Shown: positions 1 through 7,324, counted from the first letter of the stretch. The stretch: DNA of 64,000 nucleotides from Sporosarcina sp. FSL K6-1522 (GCF_038622445.1 NZ_CP152019.1:3942501-4006500); one strand, 5' to 3'. The notes: generated by a model from the sequence alone, not told the origin. A program made the numbers and translations.

Positions 1-254
1 CCATCAGCGACTACTTTTTCAAGGATTAAAATATCATAGATAGTAAGTTCGTCATTTTTCAACCTATTTCTATAACCGCGCTTTTCCTTTACCGTGTGAA
101 TTTTAGGTTTAATTACTGTAAATATGAACTTCATAACACCTTGAATAATTTTCTTAAATAGAAATACAATAATTAAGATTAATAGCCCACTTACTATTCC
201 GATAAATAGTAAATCGTAAATTGTTAAATTCTCATACTTAACAAAGTAACTCAA
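1..254 (-). CDS. Small phage membrane-anchored protein, 3' end beyond window
   Basis: Open frame from a TTG at 254 that overlaps the stop of the upstream XtrA-like gene (TTGA overlap), with a purine-rich GGGCGAGGAG stretch in front. It runs 84 codons to the window edge without a stop. One hydrophobic helix (about residues 14-32, rich in I, L, V, F) is followed by a basic segment, so a single-pass membrane protein with a cytoplasmic tail is likely. No family recognised. The start is the least certain point, since no ATG is available in frame. Confidence 0.5.
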   Translation of the reverse strand, partial: MSYFVKYENLTIYDLLFIGIVSGLLILIIVFLFKKIIQGVMKFIFTVIKPKIHTVKEKRGYRNRLKNDELTIYDILILEKVVAD

Positions 255-448
255 AACTCCTCGCCCTCTTCCCTCCGCATCCGTTTAATCTTCCCTTGAT
301 GCGTCACAATCCGATACTCCCCGTGCTCCGGAAGTTCCCTCACCTTCGCCTTCCCCTCCGATATAACTACTACACAGTTCAATGGTAGTTCCATTATACC
401 AAGTTCTAACGTAATTGCATCTGGATTAATTGTAATGTCTTTATTCAC
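251..448 (-). CDS. XtrA/YqaO-like phage protein
   Basis: 65 residues from a GTG start behind AAGGAGGGG. The pattern of a hydrophobic N-terminus, MELP, a GKAK turn, a HGEYRIVTHQGK block and a basic-acidic tail resembles the short XtrA/YqaO proteins of PBSX-like and skin-element phages, whose function is unknown. It lies near the left, late-gene-proximal end of the early operon, where xtrA-type genes usually sit. Assignment is from remembered family pattern, not a search. Confidence 0.62.
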   Translation of the reverse strand: MNKDITINPDAITLELGIMELPLNCVVVISEGKAKVRELPEHGEYRIVTHQGKIKRMRREEGEEF

Positions 449-463
449 CAGGACCCCTCCTTG

Positions 464-509
464 TGTTATAATAACCCTGCCAAGGACGGGAGGAATCCTG
501 TCTTTTTTT
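464..509 (+). promoter_or_regulatory. Short promoter-terminator cassette antisense to prophage operon
   Basis: On the plus strand an extended -10 (TG at 464-465, TATAAT at 467-472) is followed at once by a hairpin: 485-491 pairs with 496-502 around a GGAA tetraloop, then seven T (503-509). That is a textbook intrinsic terminator about 30 nt after the expected transcription start. Any RNA would be very short and antisense to the early operon. Compare the similar arrangements at 13748 and 13101. Confidence 0.5.
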
Positions 510-717
510 ATTTCCCCCCTAACAATAATGACTCCACTGAATTTATAACGCTTTCGATTTCACGTTCCAAATTATCGATGCAATCATTCATCGTGAAGCT
601 GTTGTAATAACCGTCCTTCCTTTTCTGATACCCACTCAATACATCCGTAACAGAATAAGAATATCCTCTTCTTTCGATGAATTTCCTAATCTTGTAGTGC
701 GACTCATTTTCACTCAT
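508..717 (-). CDS. Hypothetical phage protein
   Basis: 69 residues, ATG behind GGGGTGAAGGT. Mixed basic/acidic protein with an HYKIRKF start and an amphipathic C-terminal helix (about 45-65). No family recognised. Its stop codon sits inside the T-tract of the plus-strand hairpin at 485-509. Confidence 0.7.
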   Translation of the reverse strand: MSENESHYKIRKFIERRGYSYSVTDVLSGYQKRKDGYYNSFTMNDCIDNLEREIESVINSVESLLLGGK

Positions 718-721
718 ACCT

Positions 722-913
722 TCACCCCTTTACACCAAGAAACGCCAACAACTCCATTCGATGCCTACCAGTGTTAAGTACGCCTTTTACAGCTGATTTC
801 ACAAGAAATTCAATTGCTTCCAACTGATCTTTCTCAAAGCCGACGATATGCACTTCCCCGTCAATATCAAGCAATATATTCACATTCGCATCTTCAACGC
901 TAACCTCTTTCAT
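722..913 (-). CDS. Hypothetical phage protein
   Basis: 63 residues, acidic, with an N-terminal beta-like part (VNILLDIDGEVHIVGF) and a C-terminal helix. Ends 4 bases before the next gene's ATG, so it is in the same translational run. No family recognised. Confidence 0.7.
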   Translation of the reverse strand: MKEVSVEDANVNILLDIDGEVHIVGFEKDQLEAIEFLVKSAVKGVLNTGRHRMELLAFLGVKG

Positions 914-923
914 GCAATCCCTC

Positions 924-1154
924 CTAACGTCCGAATATCCCCTGCTGCCGCTGCTCTATCAACCCAAGCTCCGCCTGCTCAATCACCAGTAACGTTATCT
1001 CCAACTGCGACCGGCTCAACTCTTCAGCAATTGTGCCTAGCCCTGCACCGTCATTCCACATCGACCGAAATGCCAATAACTCCGACTCTTTAAACGTCCA
1101 ATCAATGTCCAAGTCATCCAGCAGCATGTGAGTGCGTTCTTTTGCCGCTATCAT
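924..1154 (-). CDS. Hypothetical phage protein with possible helix-turn-helix
   Basis: 76 residues. ATGA overlap with the gene before it. After an N-terminal acidic part, residues about 28-65 (FRSMWNDGAGLGTIAEEL, then SRSQLEITLLVIEQ) follow the spacing of a Myb/sigma-like helix-turn-helix that senses 'rules' such as IAEELSRS. This is a pattern-level guess; no family name can be given. Confidence 0.62.
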   Translation of the reverse strand: MIAAKERTHMLLDDLDIDWTFKESELLAFRSMWNDGAGLGTIAEELSRSQLEITLLVIEQAELGLIEQRQQGIFGR

Positions 1155-1477
1155 TCCGGTTCCCTCAATGCATCTTTCGCCAGCCGTTTGATGAGAAGAA
1201 TATCGTTATGCTTTCCAGTGTTACTCCTCTTTTCAGGCTGCTCCATTTGCATGATTGTTTCTAATACCGCACGCAAGCGATCAATCTGCCATTGCAATTC
1301 AGCCCGTTCATTTTCTTTTCTGATGATTTCGCGGCCCGCCCCAACCAAGTTGTCATCCATCACGGAATTGATGCGTTCTAATTCTTCTAATCGCTCGAAT
1401 TCTTTTACGATAAACGGGATGTCACTGCCTGTTATCGAACCACGTTTAATCCGTTCCAACTGTTCCGCATCCTTCAC
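1151..1477 (-). CDS. Hypothetical phage coiled-coil protein
   Basis: 108 residues when started at the GTG at 1477, which makes a GTGA overlap with the stop of the IDEAL-domain gene; the frame is open further upstream but that would overlap 67 bases. Residues about 25-75 are heptad-like and charged (FERLEELERI, RKENERAELQWQIDRL), suggesting a coiled coil. No family recognised. Confidence 0.62.
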   Translation of the reverse strand: MKDAEQLERIKRGSITGSDIPFIVKEFERLEELERINSVMDDNLVGAGREIIRKENERAELQWQIDRLRAVLETIMQMEQPEKRSNTGKHNDILLIKRLAKDALREPE

Positions 1478-1770
1478 ACCAACACCCCCATCCCTTTCAA
1501 CTCGTCCGTCAGGGCCATAAACCTCTCCGCATCCCCACAATCCAACGCATGGTCAATCTGCAACAACAGCATGTCCGCGTCAGTGACGTCTGTCTGGATG
1601 CTATCGTGACACTCCAAGCTCCTATATTGCTTGTCGGTTAGCCGGAACGCCTCTCTCAATCTTTCTCGAAGCTTGCTGTCATTTTGCAAGTCTGTAAGCG
1701 CCGAATTTAACGACATTTGCATCGACGCCATCATCAATTTTTTTATAAAATCGCTGTTATCGCTATGCAT
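1474..1770 (-). CDS. IDEAL domain-containing phage protein
   Basis: 98 residues. The C-terminal part (LLLQIDHALDCGDAERF followed by MALTDEL) matches the IDEAL-domain pattern, in which a hydrophobic residue, I, D, and then ALD-x-G-D-x-x-x-F and L-x-x-L recur. IDEAL domains occur in small Bacillales proteins such as YpiB and ComK-region regulators; their phage role is unknown. The N-terminal 60 residues are helical and polar. ATG with moderate ribosome binding site. Confidence 0.72.
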   Translation of the reverse strand: MHSDNSDFIKKLMMASMQMSLNSALTDLQNDSKLRERLREAFRLTDKQYRSLECHDSIQTDVTDADMLLLQIDHALDCGDAERFMALTDELKGMGVLV

Positions 1771-1771
1771 C

Positions 1772-2014
1772 CTAACCCCTCCTCAATTCCTCATGATATA
1801 TAATCCCATTCCGCCTCTTTGGAAACTCAACCTCATACTGCAAGACAGGCCCGCGAATCACCTTAACAATCCGCCCTGTTAGCCCGACATAGTCTTGCAG
1901 ATAGTAATAGTCCTCAATCTGACTCTCGTCCACGTTGTCGACAACCTCGACCGTATCGCCAACCTCAAACGCTACTGTTGGTAGTGCATCAAATATCGTG
2001 AGTTGCTGCACCAT
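1772..2014 (-). CDS. Hypothetical phage protein, SH3/KOW-like
   Basis: 80 residues from the ATG at 2014 (a GTG at 2023 is the alternative). The sequence FEVGDTVEVV, then LTGRIVKVIRGPVLQYEVEF is the alternating beta pattern of small SH3/KOW-type barrels that are common in phage early regions. It overlaps the end of the gene before it by 26 bases. No specific family recognised. Confidence 0.66.
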   Translation of the reverse strand: MVQQLTIFDALPTVAFEVGDTVEVVDNVDESQIEDYYYLQDYVGLTGRIVKVIRGPVLQYEVEFPKRRNGIIYHEELRRG

Positions 2015-2183
2015 GTCGTTCACTTCTTATCACGTTTTTGGCGAATCTCAACTGTTGGTGAATATAGTCGTCATCAGGACCACCGCCGCCTGTCATCCAG
2101 TCACCAATGCGTATACGAATATCTTGCAACACCCAAGCCGGAAGTTGACCGGCAAGAGCGTTGATTTGTTCTAGCGCCGTCAT
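1989..2183 (-). CDS. DUF6877-like phage protein
   Basis: 64 residues with the block RIRIGDWMTGGGGPDDDYIHQ then QLRFAKNVI, characteristic of a small family found widely in Firmicute phages (I believe DUF6877). The C-terminus (SERHGAATHDI) lies in the overlap with the next gene. Function unknown. Confidence 0.68.
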   Translation of the reverse strand: MTALEQINALAGQLPAWVLQDIRIRIGDWMTGGGGPDDDYIHQQLRFAKNVIRSERHGAATHDI

Positions 2184-2311
2184 GTTATCACTCCCTATTT
2201 CTTGCGGCTCACAATAGGTCCATGAGCCACATTTTTCGTTTATATAGGCGAAAATACTTGAAGTTCGCTCGATTGATAGAACTACGCATTTTGAGTCGTT
2301 ATGCGTCGCAA

Positions 2312-3397
2312 CTAAGCTGCTGTTTCAATCGTCGCTTTTAACCAATCAATCCATTTACCAAATGCAGAAACAAATGGCGTTTTGTTATAATCACATGCCC
2401 ATCCAGCGAATCCGATAAATCCATCTGAATTAAAAGTGATCGCTTCACGTCTGCTGAAATAATAACCATCAACTTCAATAGCCGCATATTGTAAACCTGT
2501 ACGCTTCAAAATCTTTATATCTTTTTTACGAGGTGCAGATAACTTCAGCTCCATATCGCTGTTAAACACTTTAAATTCTTGGGTTAAAAAAATACGGAGC
2601 ATTTGAATATGTTCTTCGTTTAATTCTTTGTACGAGAAACCAAGTGATTTGAATTTCCCGCGAAACTTTTCTGCCCGAACATATTGCGGTATTTGCCGAC
2701 TCTGGATTCTTCTTGTCAGCAATCGTTCCGCTGTTATATCGAAAAGTTCAAAGGAAGCAATATTCCTGAAATCAAACCGATTAAGAACTACCCACCACAT
2801 ATTGTTGATATTGTGATAAACTCTTCCCCGTTGTAGCCTACCTTTACGATCCCTGAAATATTTTAATTGACCGTTTCGAATGCGCTTATCATCTTTATCT
2901 TTAGAGTTGTATTTCGGAATTTCATAATCTGGTAATTCCTTGCCCTCTTTGTAGTGACAACAAGATTTAATCTCATGCATCACTTTATCCATTGCATATT
3001 TGAAACTAGGCTCTCCAATATTTTGAAAACCTTCTTGCTCTATCAACTGACTAATATATTTTTTTGTAATTAAAAATTCACATCGAACCAGATAAGGCAT
3101 CTTTGCCAATTTATCGAAATCGTAATATCCTCCGTTTCGATTTTCTATGTTCACTTCTTGATAAAACTCAATATTAAATCCTGCCGGATATATTTCAGAT
3201 TTGAATAATAAATCACCCTTAGCACCTTCCCAATGAGTGTCTGCTAATATTGGATATCGTTCTAGGATTTCCCGATCAGTCTGAATAATGAAACCACGCT
3301 GTTTTAACAACTCAAAAATCTTATTCAACAGATCTTTTTTTCCACCATGAACTCCGATGCTCGTGCTTGATGATTCAGCATAATAAGTTTTCTTCAT
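2312..3397 (-). CDS. Hypothetical phage protein, 361 aa
   Basis: Start set at the ATG at 3397 behind AAAGGGGAAAG; the open frame extends to 3541 but the extra 48 codons lack a ribosome binding site and overlap a better small gene. The N-terminus (SSSTSIGVHGGKKDLLNK) is followed by a globular part with many aromatic residues and two conserved-looking blocks (GAKGDLLFKSEIYPAGF and YYDFDKLAKMPYLVRCEF). I recall similar proteins in Bacillus prophages but no function. A 128-base stretch downstream (2184-2311) has no gene. Confidence 0.8.
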   Translation of the reverse strand: MKKTYYAESSSTSIGVHGGKKDLLNKIFELLKQRGFIIQTDREILERYPILADTHWEGAKGDLLFKSEIYPAGFNIEFYQEVNIENRNGGYYDFDKLAKMPYLVRCEFLITKKYISQLIEQEGFQNIGEPSFKYAMDKVMHEIKSCCHYKEGKELPDYEIPKYNSKDKDDKRIRNGQLKYFRDRKGRLQRGRVYHNINNMWWVVLNRFDFRNIASFELFDITAERLLTRRIQSRQIPQYVRAEKFRGKFKSLGFSYKELNEEHIQMLRIFLTQEFKVFNSDMELKLSAPRKKDIKILKRTGLQYAAIEVDGYYFSRREAITFNSDGFIGFAGWACDYNKTPFVSAFGKWIDWLKATIETAA

Positions 3398-3441
3398 GAT
3401 TCTTTCCCCTTTCAAGTACTGCACATTTTGTGTCATATATG

Positions 3442-3537
3442 TCACTTGCTCATCCATCCCATCGCAAACCCCGAAGCCACCAGCAACACGCCAGCCACGA
3501 CGACTCCGATGTATTCCGAAAATGTTACTACCGTCAT
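3442..3537 (-). CDS. 31-residue transmembrane micropeptide
   Basis: ATG at 3537 preceded by AAGGAG at 8-base spacing, TGA at 3442. Residues about 9-27 (YIGVVVAGVLLVASGFAMG) form one clear membrane helix with a GxxxG-like pattern. Too short for usual gene calling. It is one of three such micropeptides embedded in the operon (see 6612 and 13523). Product role unknown; phage holin-like or membrane-signalling peptides are possible, but nothing in the sequence decides. Confidence 0.6.
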   Translation of the reverse strand: MTVVTFSEYIGVVVAGVLLVASGFAMGWMSK

Positions 3538-3549
3538 TCAATCAACTCC

Positions 3550-3786
3550 TTAACCCCTGCCGTCATTAGCCCTACGCATAACAGCGATATATCTATGCGT
3601 CGTAAAATCATTCGCAAACTTCTTTTTCGGACCATATGACCCGGGATCCAAAGCGAACATTTTCCGCGTCTCCAAATCCTCGCTCATAGATACAAGTTCG
3701 AACCCGCGTGATTCAAGTTCCGCGACACGTCTATCGACTACCGCTTTATCTCCACCCGTGACCCTTGTTGTGAAATACTTGCTCAT
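3550..3786 (-). CDS. Hypothetical phage protein
   Basis: 78 residues, ATG behind AGGGGCTGAG. Basic, with an alpha/beta pattern: FTTRVTGGDKAVVDRRVAELESR, then GFELVSMS, and a C-terminal RYIAVMRR strand. The 'residue-blocks then GFELVSM' layout resembles small DUF4177-like proteins, but the match is weak. Confidence 0.7.
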   Translation of the reverse strand: MSKYFTTRVTGGDKAVVDRRVAELESRGFELVSMSEDLETRKMFALDPGSYGPKKKFANDFTTHRYIAVMRRANDGRG

Positions 3787-3804
3787 GTTCTCAGCCCCTC
3801 TTTG

Positions 3805-4287
3805 TTATTCCCGCACCCATTCCTTGTTTTTCAAACGAACTACGATCAGTTCCATGCCCGTTTTCATTTCGAATAATTTCCTCCGGAGGGGAAAATCCCT
3901 TGTAACAGGCCCTCCCTTAATGTCGATCACCTCAACGAATCCATCAAAGTAAGTTACTCGAAAGTCCGCCGTATAAATAGCCCCTGACTTCCATCGCTCA
4001 CCTTTCCCCCGACATAAAGTACATTTGATAGGATTACCAGTCTTAGGACTTGGACGATTACCTAAGCCATAGCAACGCTTGCAGGAAACCTTATAAGGTT
4101 CGATTATTTGAAACTCTGGTTGCACCTCAATTTGCTTGATAAACTGATCTTTTTTAAGGTGCATATAATAAAGTCCCTCTGTTTTTGAATCAAAATTTAT
4201 TCCGTCCAGGGTAATAGTTTTCGAGATAAACTCCCTTGATTGTTTCGGTGCCCTCTGTCTGTTTGAAACCCTTTGCGCATTCCTCAA
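3805..4287 (-). CDS. DUF1064 family PD-(D/E)XK-type phage nuclease with zinc-finger insertion
   Basis: 160 residues from a TTG at 4287 that overlaps the preceding stop (TTGA) and has GGAGG 8 bases upstream. The DUF1064 core is visible: FDSKTEGLYY (Glu of the active site), VQPEFQII, TADFRV (Asp) and VIDIKGG (D-x-K). This fold is that of phage Holliday-junction/VSR-like endonucleases. Unusually, between PEFQII and the TADF strand there is a DnaJ-type zinc knuckle pair, CKRCYGLG ... CTLCRGKG, about residues 70-95. Likely acts on recombination intermediates next to RecT and SSB. Confidence 0.8.
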   Translation of the reverse strand: MRNAQRVSNRQRAPKQSREFISKTITLDGINFDSKTEGLYYMHLKKDQFIKQIEVQPEFQIIEPYKVSCKRCYGLGNRPSPKTGNPIKCTLCRGKGERWKSGAIYTADFRVTYFDGFVEVIDIKGGPVTRDFPLRRKLFEMKTGMELIVVRLKNKEWVRE

Positions 4288-4442
4288 ACTGCCACCTCCG
4301 ACTCAACAACCTCTTCAAGCGTGATTTGAATCCTTTCAAACTCCGCATCTTCGATAGCCTGCTTTACCTTGCAAACCGGCCCATATCCATCATCAATCGA
4401 CTTCTGCGTTTTCAGCTTCCTGCCACATCGTCCGCATGTCAT
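4284..4442 (-). CDS. DUF6011-like zinc-ribbon micro-protein
   Basis: 52 residues, ATG at 4442 directly after the stop of the preceding gene. MTCGRCGRKL then GYGPVCK gives the Cys-x2-Cys ... Cys pattern and the GYGPVC signature of small phage/actinobacterial zinc ribbons (DUF6011-like). The C-terminal half is an acidic helix. Stop overlaps the TTG start of the DUF1064 nuclease, so the two are translationally coupled. Confidence 0.68.
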   Translation of the reverse strand: MTCGRCGRKLKTQKSIDDGYGPVCKVKQAIEDAEFERIQITLEEVVESEVAV

Positions 4443-4613
4443 TCAAATCGCCCTCCCCACTGCTATTCCGTGTTTATTCCGCTGTACAAACGGCTTGTCC
4501 ACCCGCTCAATCCGCCATCCATCCGACTGCATCTGCTTTAATTCCCTTCTCGTGTAATGCCCATAGGAGTACAGTTGCTGACGACTATCTTTCTTTGTCA
4601 ATGTCGCCAGCAT
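4443..4613 (-). CDS. Hypothetical small phage protein
   Basis: 56 residues, ATG at 4613 with AGAGGATG upstream, TGA adjoining the next ATG. Basic; contains a short helix (YTRRELKQMQSDGW) and a beta-rich C-terminus. Overlaps the zinc-finger gene before it by 29 bases. No family recognised. Confidence 0.6.
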   Translation of the reverse strand: MLATLTKKDSRQQLYSYGHYTRRELKQMQSDGWRIERVDKPFVQRNKHGIAVGRAI

Positions 4614-4743
4614 GAAGCGCATCCTCTTTCGCTAGATTCTCTCTAAGCAGTTGTGTAAAGCATTTTTCACAGAAGCTATGACCCCAAAACCTCGCCAAAT
4701 CAACCTTACATTCCAAACACGTCTTCCCGTTTGCCAGTTGCAT
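4585..4743 (-). CDS. Zinc-finger-like small phage protein
   Basis: 52 residues, ATG at 4743 with GAGGGGGCG upstream. Two Cys pairs, CLEC and CEKC, about 20 residues apart suggest one zinc site (Cys4). The spacing, HSFCEKCF, resembles many phage zinc micro-proteins. No named family. Confidence 0.62.
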   Translation of the reverse strand: MQLANGKTCLECKVDLARFWGHSFCEKCFTQLLRENLAKEDALHAGDIDKER

Positions 4744-4755
4744 GATTGCGCCCCC

Positions 4756-5070
4756 TCAGTTTTTAATCAAATCCTCCGATTTCACAAAAACACCATCCAC
4801 CATCTGACCCGTACGCCCCTTAATCTCGTCGTACGCTTGCTGTAGGCACTCTTCCAACGTCATTCCGTTTTGTTGCGCTAAAATGATTAGTGTTACAACC
4901 ACATCCCCAATGCCATCACGAAGAGCATCCTTGTCATTTCTCGCTAACGCCGCTGCTACCTCACCGCTTTCTTCCCCAACTTTTAAGTACTGTTTGCTAG
5001 ATTCAGCCTTGTCCAAGCCTTTATCGATTGACCATTGTTCTACTCGTTCAACTAGTTTTTCCAAATTCAC
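4756..5070 (-). CDS. MazG-like nucleotide pyrophosphohydrolase
   Basis: 104 residues from a GTG at 5070 behind GGAGGAG (GTGA overlap with the preceding stop). MazG-type helical signature: EESGEVAAAL near residues 33-42 (E-x-x-E) and DGIGDVVVTLIILA near 55-68 (metal-binding D). Such all-alpha NTP pyrophosphatases hydrolyse non-canonical or excess (d)NTPs. Phages carry them near replication genes, probably to shape the nucleotide or (p)ppGpp pool during infection. Confidence 0.88.
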   Translation of the reverse strand: MNLEKLVERVEQWSIDKGLDKAESSKQYLKVGEESGEVAAALARNDKDALRDGIGDVVVTLIILAQQNGMTLEECLQQAYDEIKGRTGQMVDGVFVKSEDLIKN

Positions 5071-5324
5071 AAGATCTCCTCCACCGCTTCGATTAGTGCT
5101 TCCTGGACCGAGTGGAGACGGTAGGTTAACCGGTAAACTCGATCGTGACTCAATCCGTTTTCTCGGATGAAATCCATTTCGCACTTTGTAAAAATACCGT
5201 TTTTTCTTTTCCGCGAGTTCTTCGGTATTTGACCAACTTTGTAAGCCGCTAACTCCCTGCGCAATCGACTAACTTCGTGCTGTAGCTTCACATTTTCCTG
5301 TTGCCACTTCCATTCGTTATCCAT
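5067..5324 (-). CDS. Hypothetical phage coiled-coil/basic protein
   Basis: 85 residues, ATG at 5324 with GAGGGGTC upstream. N-terminal heptads (ENVKLQHEVSRLRREL) form a short coiled coil, followed by a basic linker (NSRKRKNG) and a helical C-terminus. No family recognised. Overlaps mazG by four bases. Confidence 0.68.
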   Translation of the reverse strand: MDNEWKWQQENVKLQHEVSRLRRELAAYKVGQIPKNSRKRKNGIFTKCEMDFIRENGLSHDRVYRLTYRLHSVQEALIEAVEEIL

Positions 5325-5361
5325 AGTGACCCCTCACTTTTAGGAGAATGATAATTGTGGT

Positions 5362-5490
5362 TTAGCTGTCGCTAAGTATTCCTTTTCTCACGAAATGATC
5401 TCGAAACGATTCTTTGAACTGAGTTTTATGTTGATTTTTGATGTGCGCTTTAAACCAACGTTTGCGTCGTGACTTGCTCACCCTTTTCAT
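5362..5490 (-). CDS. Basic 42-residue phage micro-protein
   Basis: ATG at 5490 with AAAGGGGCG upstream; 42 residues, 14 of them Lys/Arg (MKRVSKSRRKRWFKAHIKNQ at the start). A nucleic-acid-binding or translation-inhibiting role is conceivable but not shown. Fills the space between ssb and the coiled-coil gene. Confidence 0.55.
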   Translation of the reverse strand: MKRVSKSRRKRWFKAHIKNQHKTQFKESFRDHFVRKGILSDS

Positions 5491-5529
5491 TCGATTCGCC
5501 CCTTTTCAAAGTTTCATAGATTAAATGGA

Positions 5530-6033
5530 TTAAAATGGTAAGTCGTCATCCGAAACTTCAATCGGTCCACCTTGATTACTAAACGGGTCATTATTCGGCG
5601 CGTTGTATGTCGTTTCCGCTCGATTCTGAGCGTTTGATTGATAGTTTGGTGTATTCGTATGCCCAGACTGTTGAGGTGGGGTATTCGAAGCGCTAGGCGC
5701 ATTTCCTGTATTGCTGTTTTTCGGCTCAAGGAACTGAGTACTATCCGCAACAACTTCTGTCGTATAAACTCTCTTGCCATCCTGCCCCTCGAAACTGCCT
5801 GTTTGAATCCGACCATCGACTCCGGCGAGGCTACCCTACCGCAAGAAGTTCGCAATGTTCTCCGCCTGTTTGCGCCAAGCGACACAACTTACGAAGTCCG
5901 CTTGCTGCTCTCCCTCGTTTTTAAACGGACGATTGACCGCTAACGTGAAGCGACAGACAGCGATACCGCTAGTTGTATATTTAAGCTCAGGATCTTTCGT
6001 GAGCCTGCCGACTAAAACGACACGATTTATCAT
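5530..6033 (-). pseudogene. ssb: Phage single-stranded DNA-binding protein interrupted by in-frame TAG
   Basis: ATG at 6033 behind GGGAGGCG begins a clear [48 protein letters not shown]. Codon 66 (5836-5838) is TAG where SSBs have Lys (NFL-R/K-K-GSLAGVDGR). The same frame then continues intact: GSLAGVDGRIQTG, RVYTTEVVADSTQFLEP, a Gly/Asn/Pro/Gln-rich linker and the acidic tip DDDLPF, which normally recruits replication partners. So one substitution (AAG or AAA to TAG) separates it from a complete 167-residue protein. The truncated product lacks half of the OB fold and the tail. It may be decay, a sequencing error, or a codon read through. Confidence 0.9.
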
Positions 6034-6170
6034 GGCTTCGCCTCCCATCTATCGACACATGTTTCAACGTAATCAGCTGCCGCTTGGTAAATTTCTTGTT
6101 CCGTTTCCTTGGCTAAACGTTCGAGAATTTCTTGTGCCGCTTTCAAGGTTTGCAACTCTTCCCAAGTCAT
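6030..6170 (-). CDS. Hypothetical 46-residue phage protein
   Basis: ATG at 6170 overlapping the preceding stop (ATGA); TGA at 6030 overlapping the ssb ATG (ATGA). Almost wholly helical and acidic ([20 protein letters not shown]). Sandwiched by two ATGA couplings, so very likely translated. Function unknown. Confidence 0.64.
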   Translation of the reverse strand: MTWEELQTLKAAQEILERLAKETEQEIYQAAADYVETCVDRWEAKP

Positions 6171-6388
6171 TCCGCCACCTCCAGCAACTCCAGATTCTCA
6201 AAAATACTTCCCAAACGAGTATTGCGATTTATTCTATCGTGCACGGTTTCCCAAAACTCACCCTTACCGTTCGTCATTTCGATGGTGCCTTTCTTGTGCC
6301 GCACGAATATCGCGACTCTGTATGGGCTTTTTTCGCCCGCCCATCCGTTTTCGATAATGTCACCAAACTTAAACTTTTCGAGTTTCAT
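6167..6388 (-). CDS. Hypothetical phage protein
   Basis: 73 residues from the ATG at 6388 behind GGAGG; a GTG at 6463 overlapping the preceding stop (GTGA) would add 25 residues and cannot be excluded. Beta-rich: KFKFGDIIENGW, YRVAIFVRHKKGTIEM, ENLELLEV. Resembles small SH3-like phage proteins; no family named. Confidence 0.62.
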   Translation of the reverse strand: MKLEKFKFGDIIENGWAGEKSPYRVAIFVRHKKGTIEMTNGKGEFWETVHDRINRNTRLGSIFENLELLEVAE

Positions 6389-6459
6389 TACGCCGCCTCC
6401 AGCAACCTCTAATTTCCTAATGGGTTTTACCTGTGTTTCGTAAACATAAAAACTTTCGG

Positions 6460-6615
6460 TCACGCCGTCAGCCCCTTCCTCTCAGCCCAATACCGCTCGG
6501 CCTCCTGTATCTGCAATTCCAACGCATCCATCTCGACTTTCAGTTCTGCTTTGCTCTTAACCCGCATAGCTTGTACCAAGTAGATTCCGTTACCACTGTT
6601 CATCCATTTAGTCAT
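6460..6615 (-). CDS. Hypothetical small phage protein
   Basis: 51 residues; the ATG at 6615 has AAGGGAG upstream and forms an ATGA overlap with the micropeptide before it, so it is preferred over starts further up. C-terminal half is a charged helix (LKVEMDALELQIQEAERYW). No family recognised. Confidence 0.6.
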   Translation of the reverse strand: MTKWMNSGNGIYLVQAMRVKSKAELKVEMDALELQIQEAERYWAERKGLTA

Positions 6616-6695
6616 TCCTGCAACTCCCTTGCCGTTAATATCCAACTGATTCCCGCAACGACGGCGCTGCCTAAAAATGCGATTAGTAGATTCAT
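6612..6695 (-). CDS. 27-residue transmembrane micropeptide
   Basis: ATG at 6695 overlaps the stop of the 206-residue gene (ATGA) and its own TGA overlaps the next ATG (ATGA). NLLIAFLGSAVVAGISWIL is a single hydrophobic helix followed by TARELQE. The double coupling argues that it is translated. Function unknown. Confidence 0.58.
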   Translation of the reverse strand: MNLLIAFLGSAVVAGISWILTARELQE

Positions 6696-7312
6696 TCGTC
6701 GTCACCACCTTGAAAACTCACAATCTCGTCAAAGTCCACATAGGACTCAGCTGGTAACAGTCCAGCAATCTTTCGGGACGAATAATATCGTTCCACCATC
6801 ACTTTGCTTTGCTCGCTAATAACAGCGCCCCAATCACCGTCAGTTGTTCGGTAGGCATCACCGACTTTGAACTGTCCAACTTCTCTACCAATCGACTTCC
6901 ACACCCGACGTTCCTTTTCGGCTTTGATTTCCTCAGGGGTTGCGTGGCGAATTCTGTCCATGCTGAAATTTTGTTTGTATCCGTTATCAGCTAAATAATC
7001 GGTATCGACACTCCTTATGCCTACTTTTTCGATTACACCTACCAGCACTTTTCCGGAACCCGGCACCTTTTCAAATGCAATCCAATCGCCACCCTTGTAC
7101 TCCGGTTCGACTTCGTACCCAATCAACAATGCCCGCGCCAAATCTGAATACATTAAATCTGCTAAAGGTTTGTAGTTGTCGTTAAGCGAATTACGATACT
7201 TGCGATTGATTCCAAACCAATTAATAAATTCTTCCCGGTCGTTATCGTTTTCTAATAAATAAACTTCAATCGCATCCGCTTGGGATTGCGAGATTTTTAC
7301 TTTTCCAATCAT
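6692..7312 (-). CDS. Hypothetical phage protein, 206 aa
   Basis: ATG behind AGGGGGATG. N-terminal helical part (residues 1-65), then two beta-rich segments, each with G-D-W (KGGDWIAFEKV and TTDGDWGAVIS), that look like a duplicated SH3-like unit. HATPEEIKAEKERRVW links them. This layout, with its 'HATPEEI' helix, recurs in Bacillus phage proteins of unknown role. Confidence 0.78.
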   Translation of the reverse strand: MIGKVKISQSQADAIEVYLLENDNDREEFINWFGINRKYRNSLNDNYKPLADLMYSDLARALLIGYEVEPEYKGGDWIAFEKVPGSGKVLVGVIEKVGIRSVDTDYLADNGYKQNFSMDRIRHATPEEIKAEKERRVWKSIGREVGQFKVGDAYRTTDGDWGAVISEQSKVMVERYYSSRKIAGLLPAESYVDFDEIVSFQGGDDE

Positions 7313-7324
7313 TCCGTCATCCCC

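Noticed and set aside
3398-3541. N-terminal extension of the 361-residue phage protein
   Set aside because: No ribosome binding site, unusual composition, and it overlaps a better-supported micropeptide.
5514-5885. 123-residue leftward ORF
   Set aside because: It is a shifted frame of the ssb 3' half; the ssb frame itself is continuous except for TAG.
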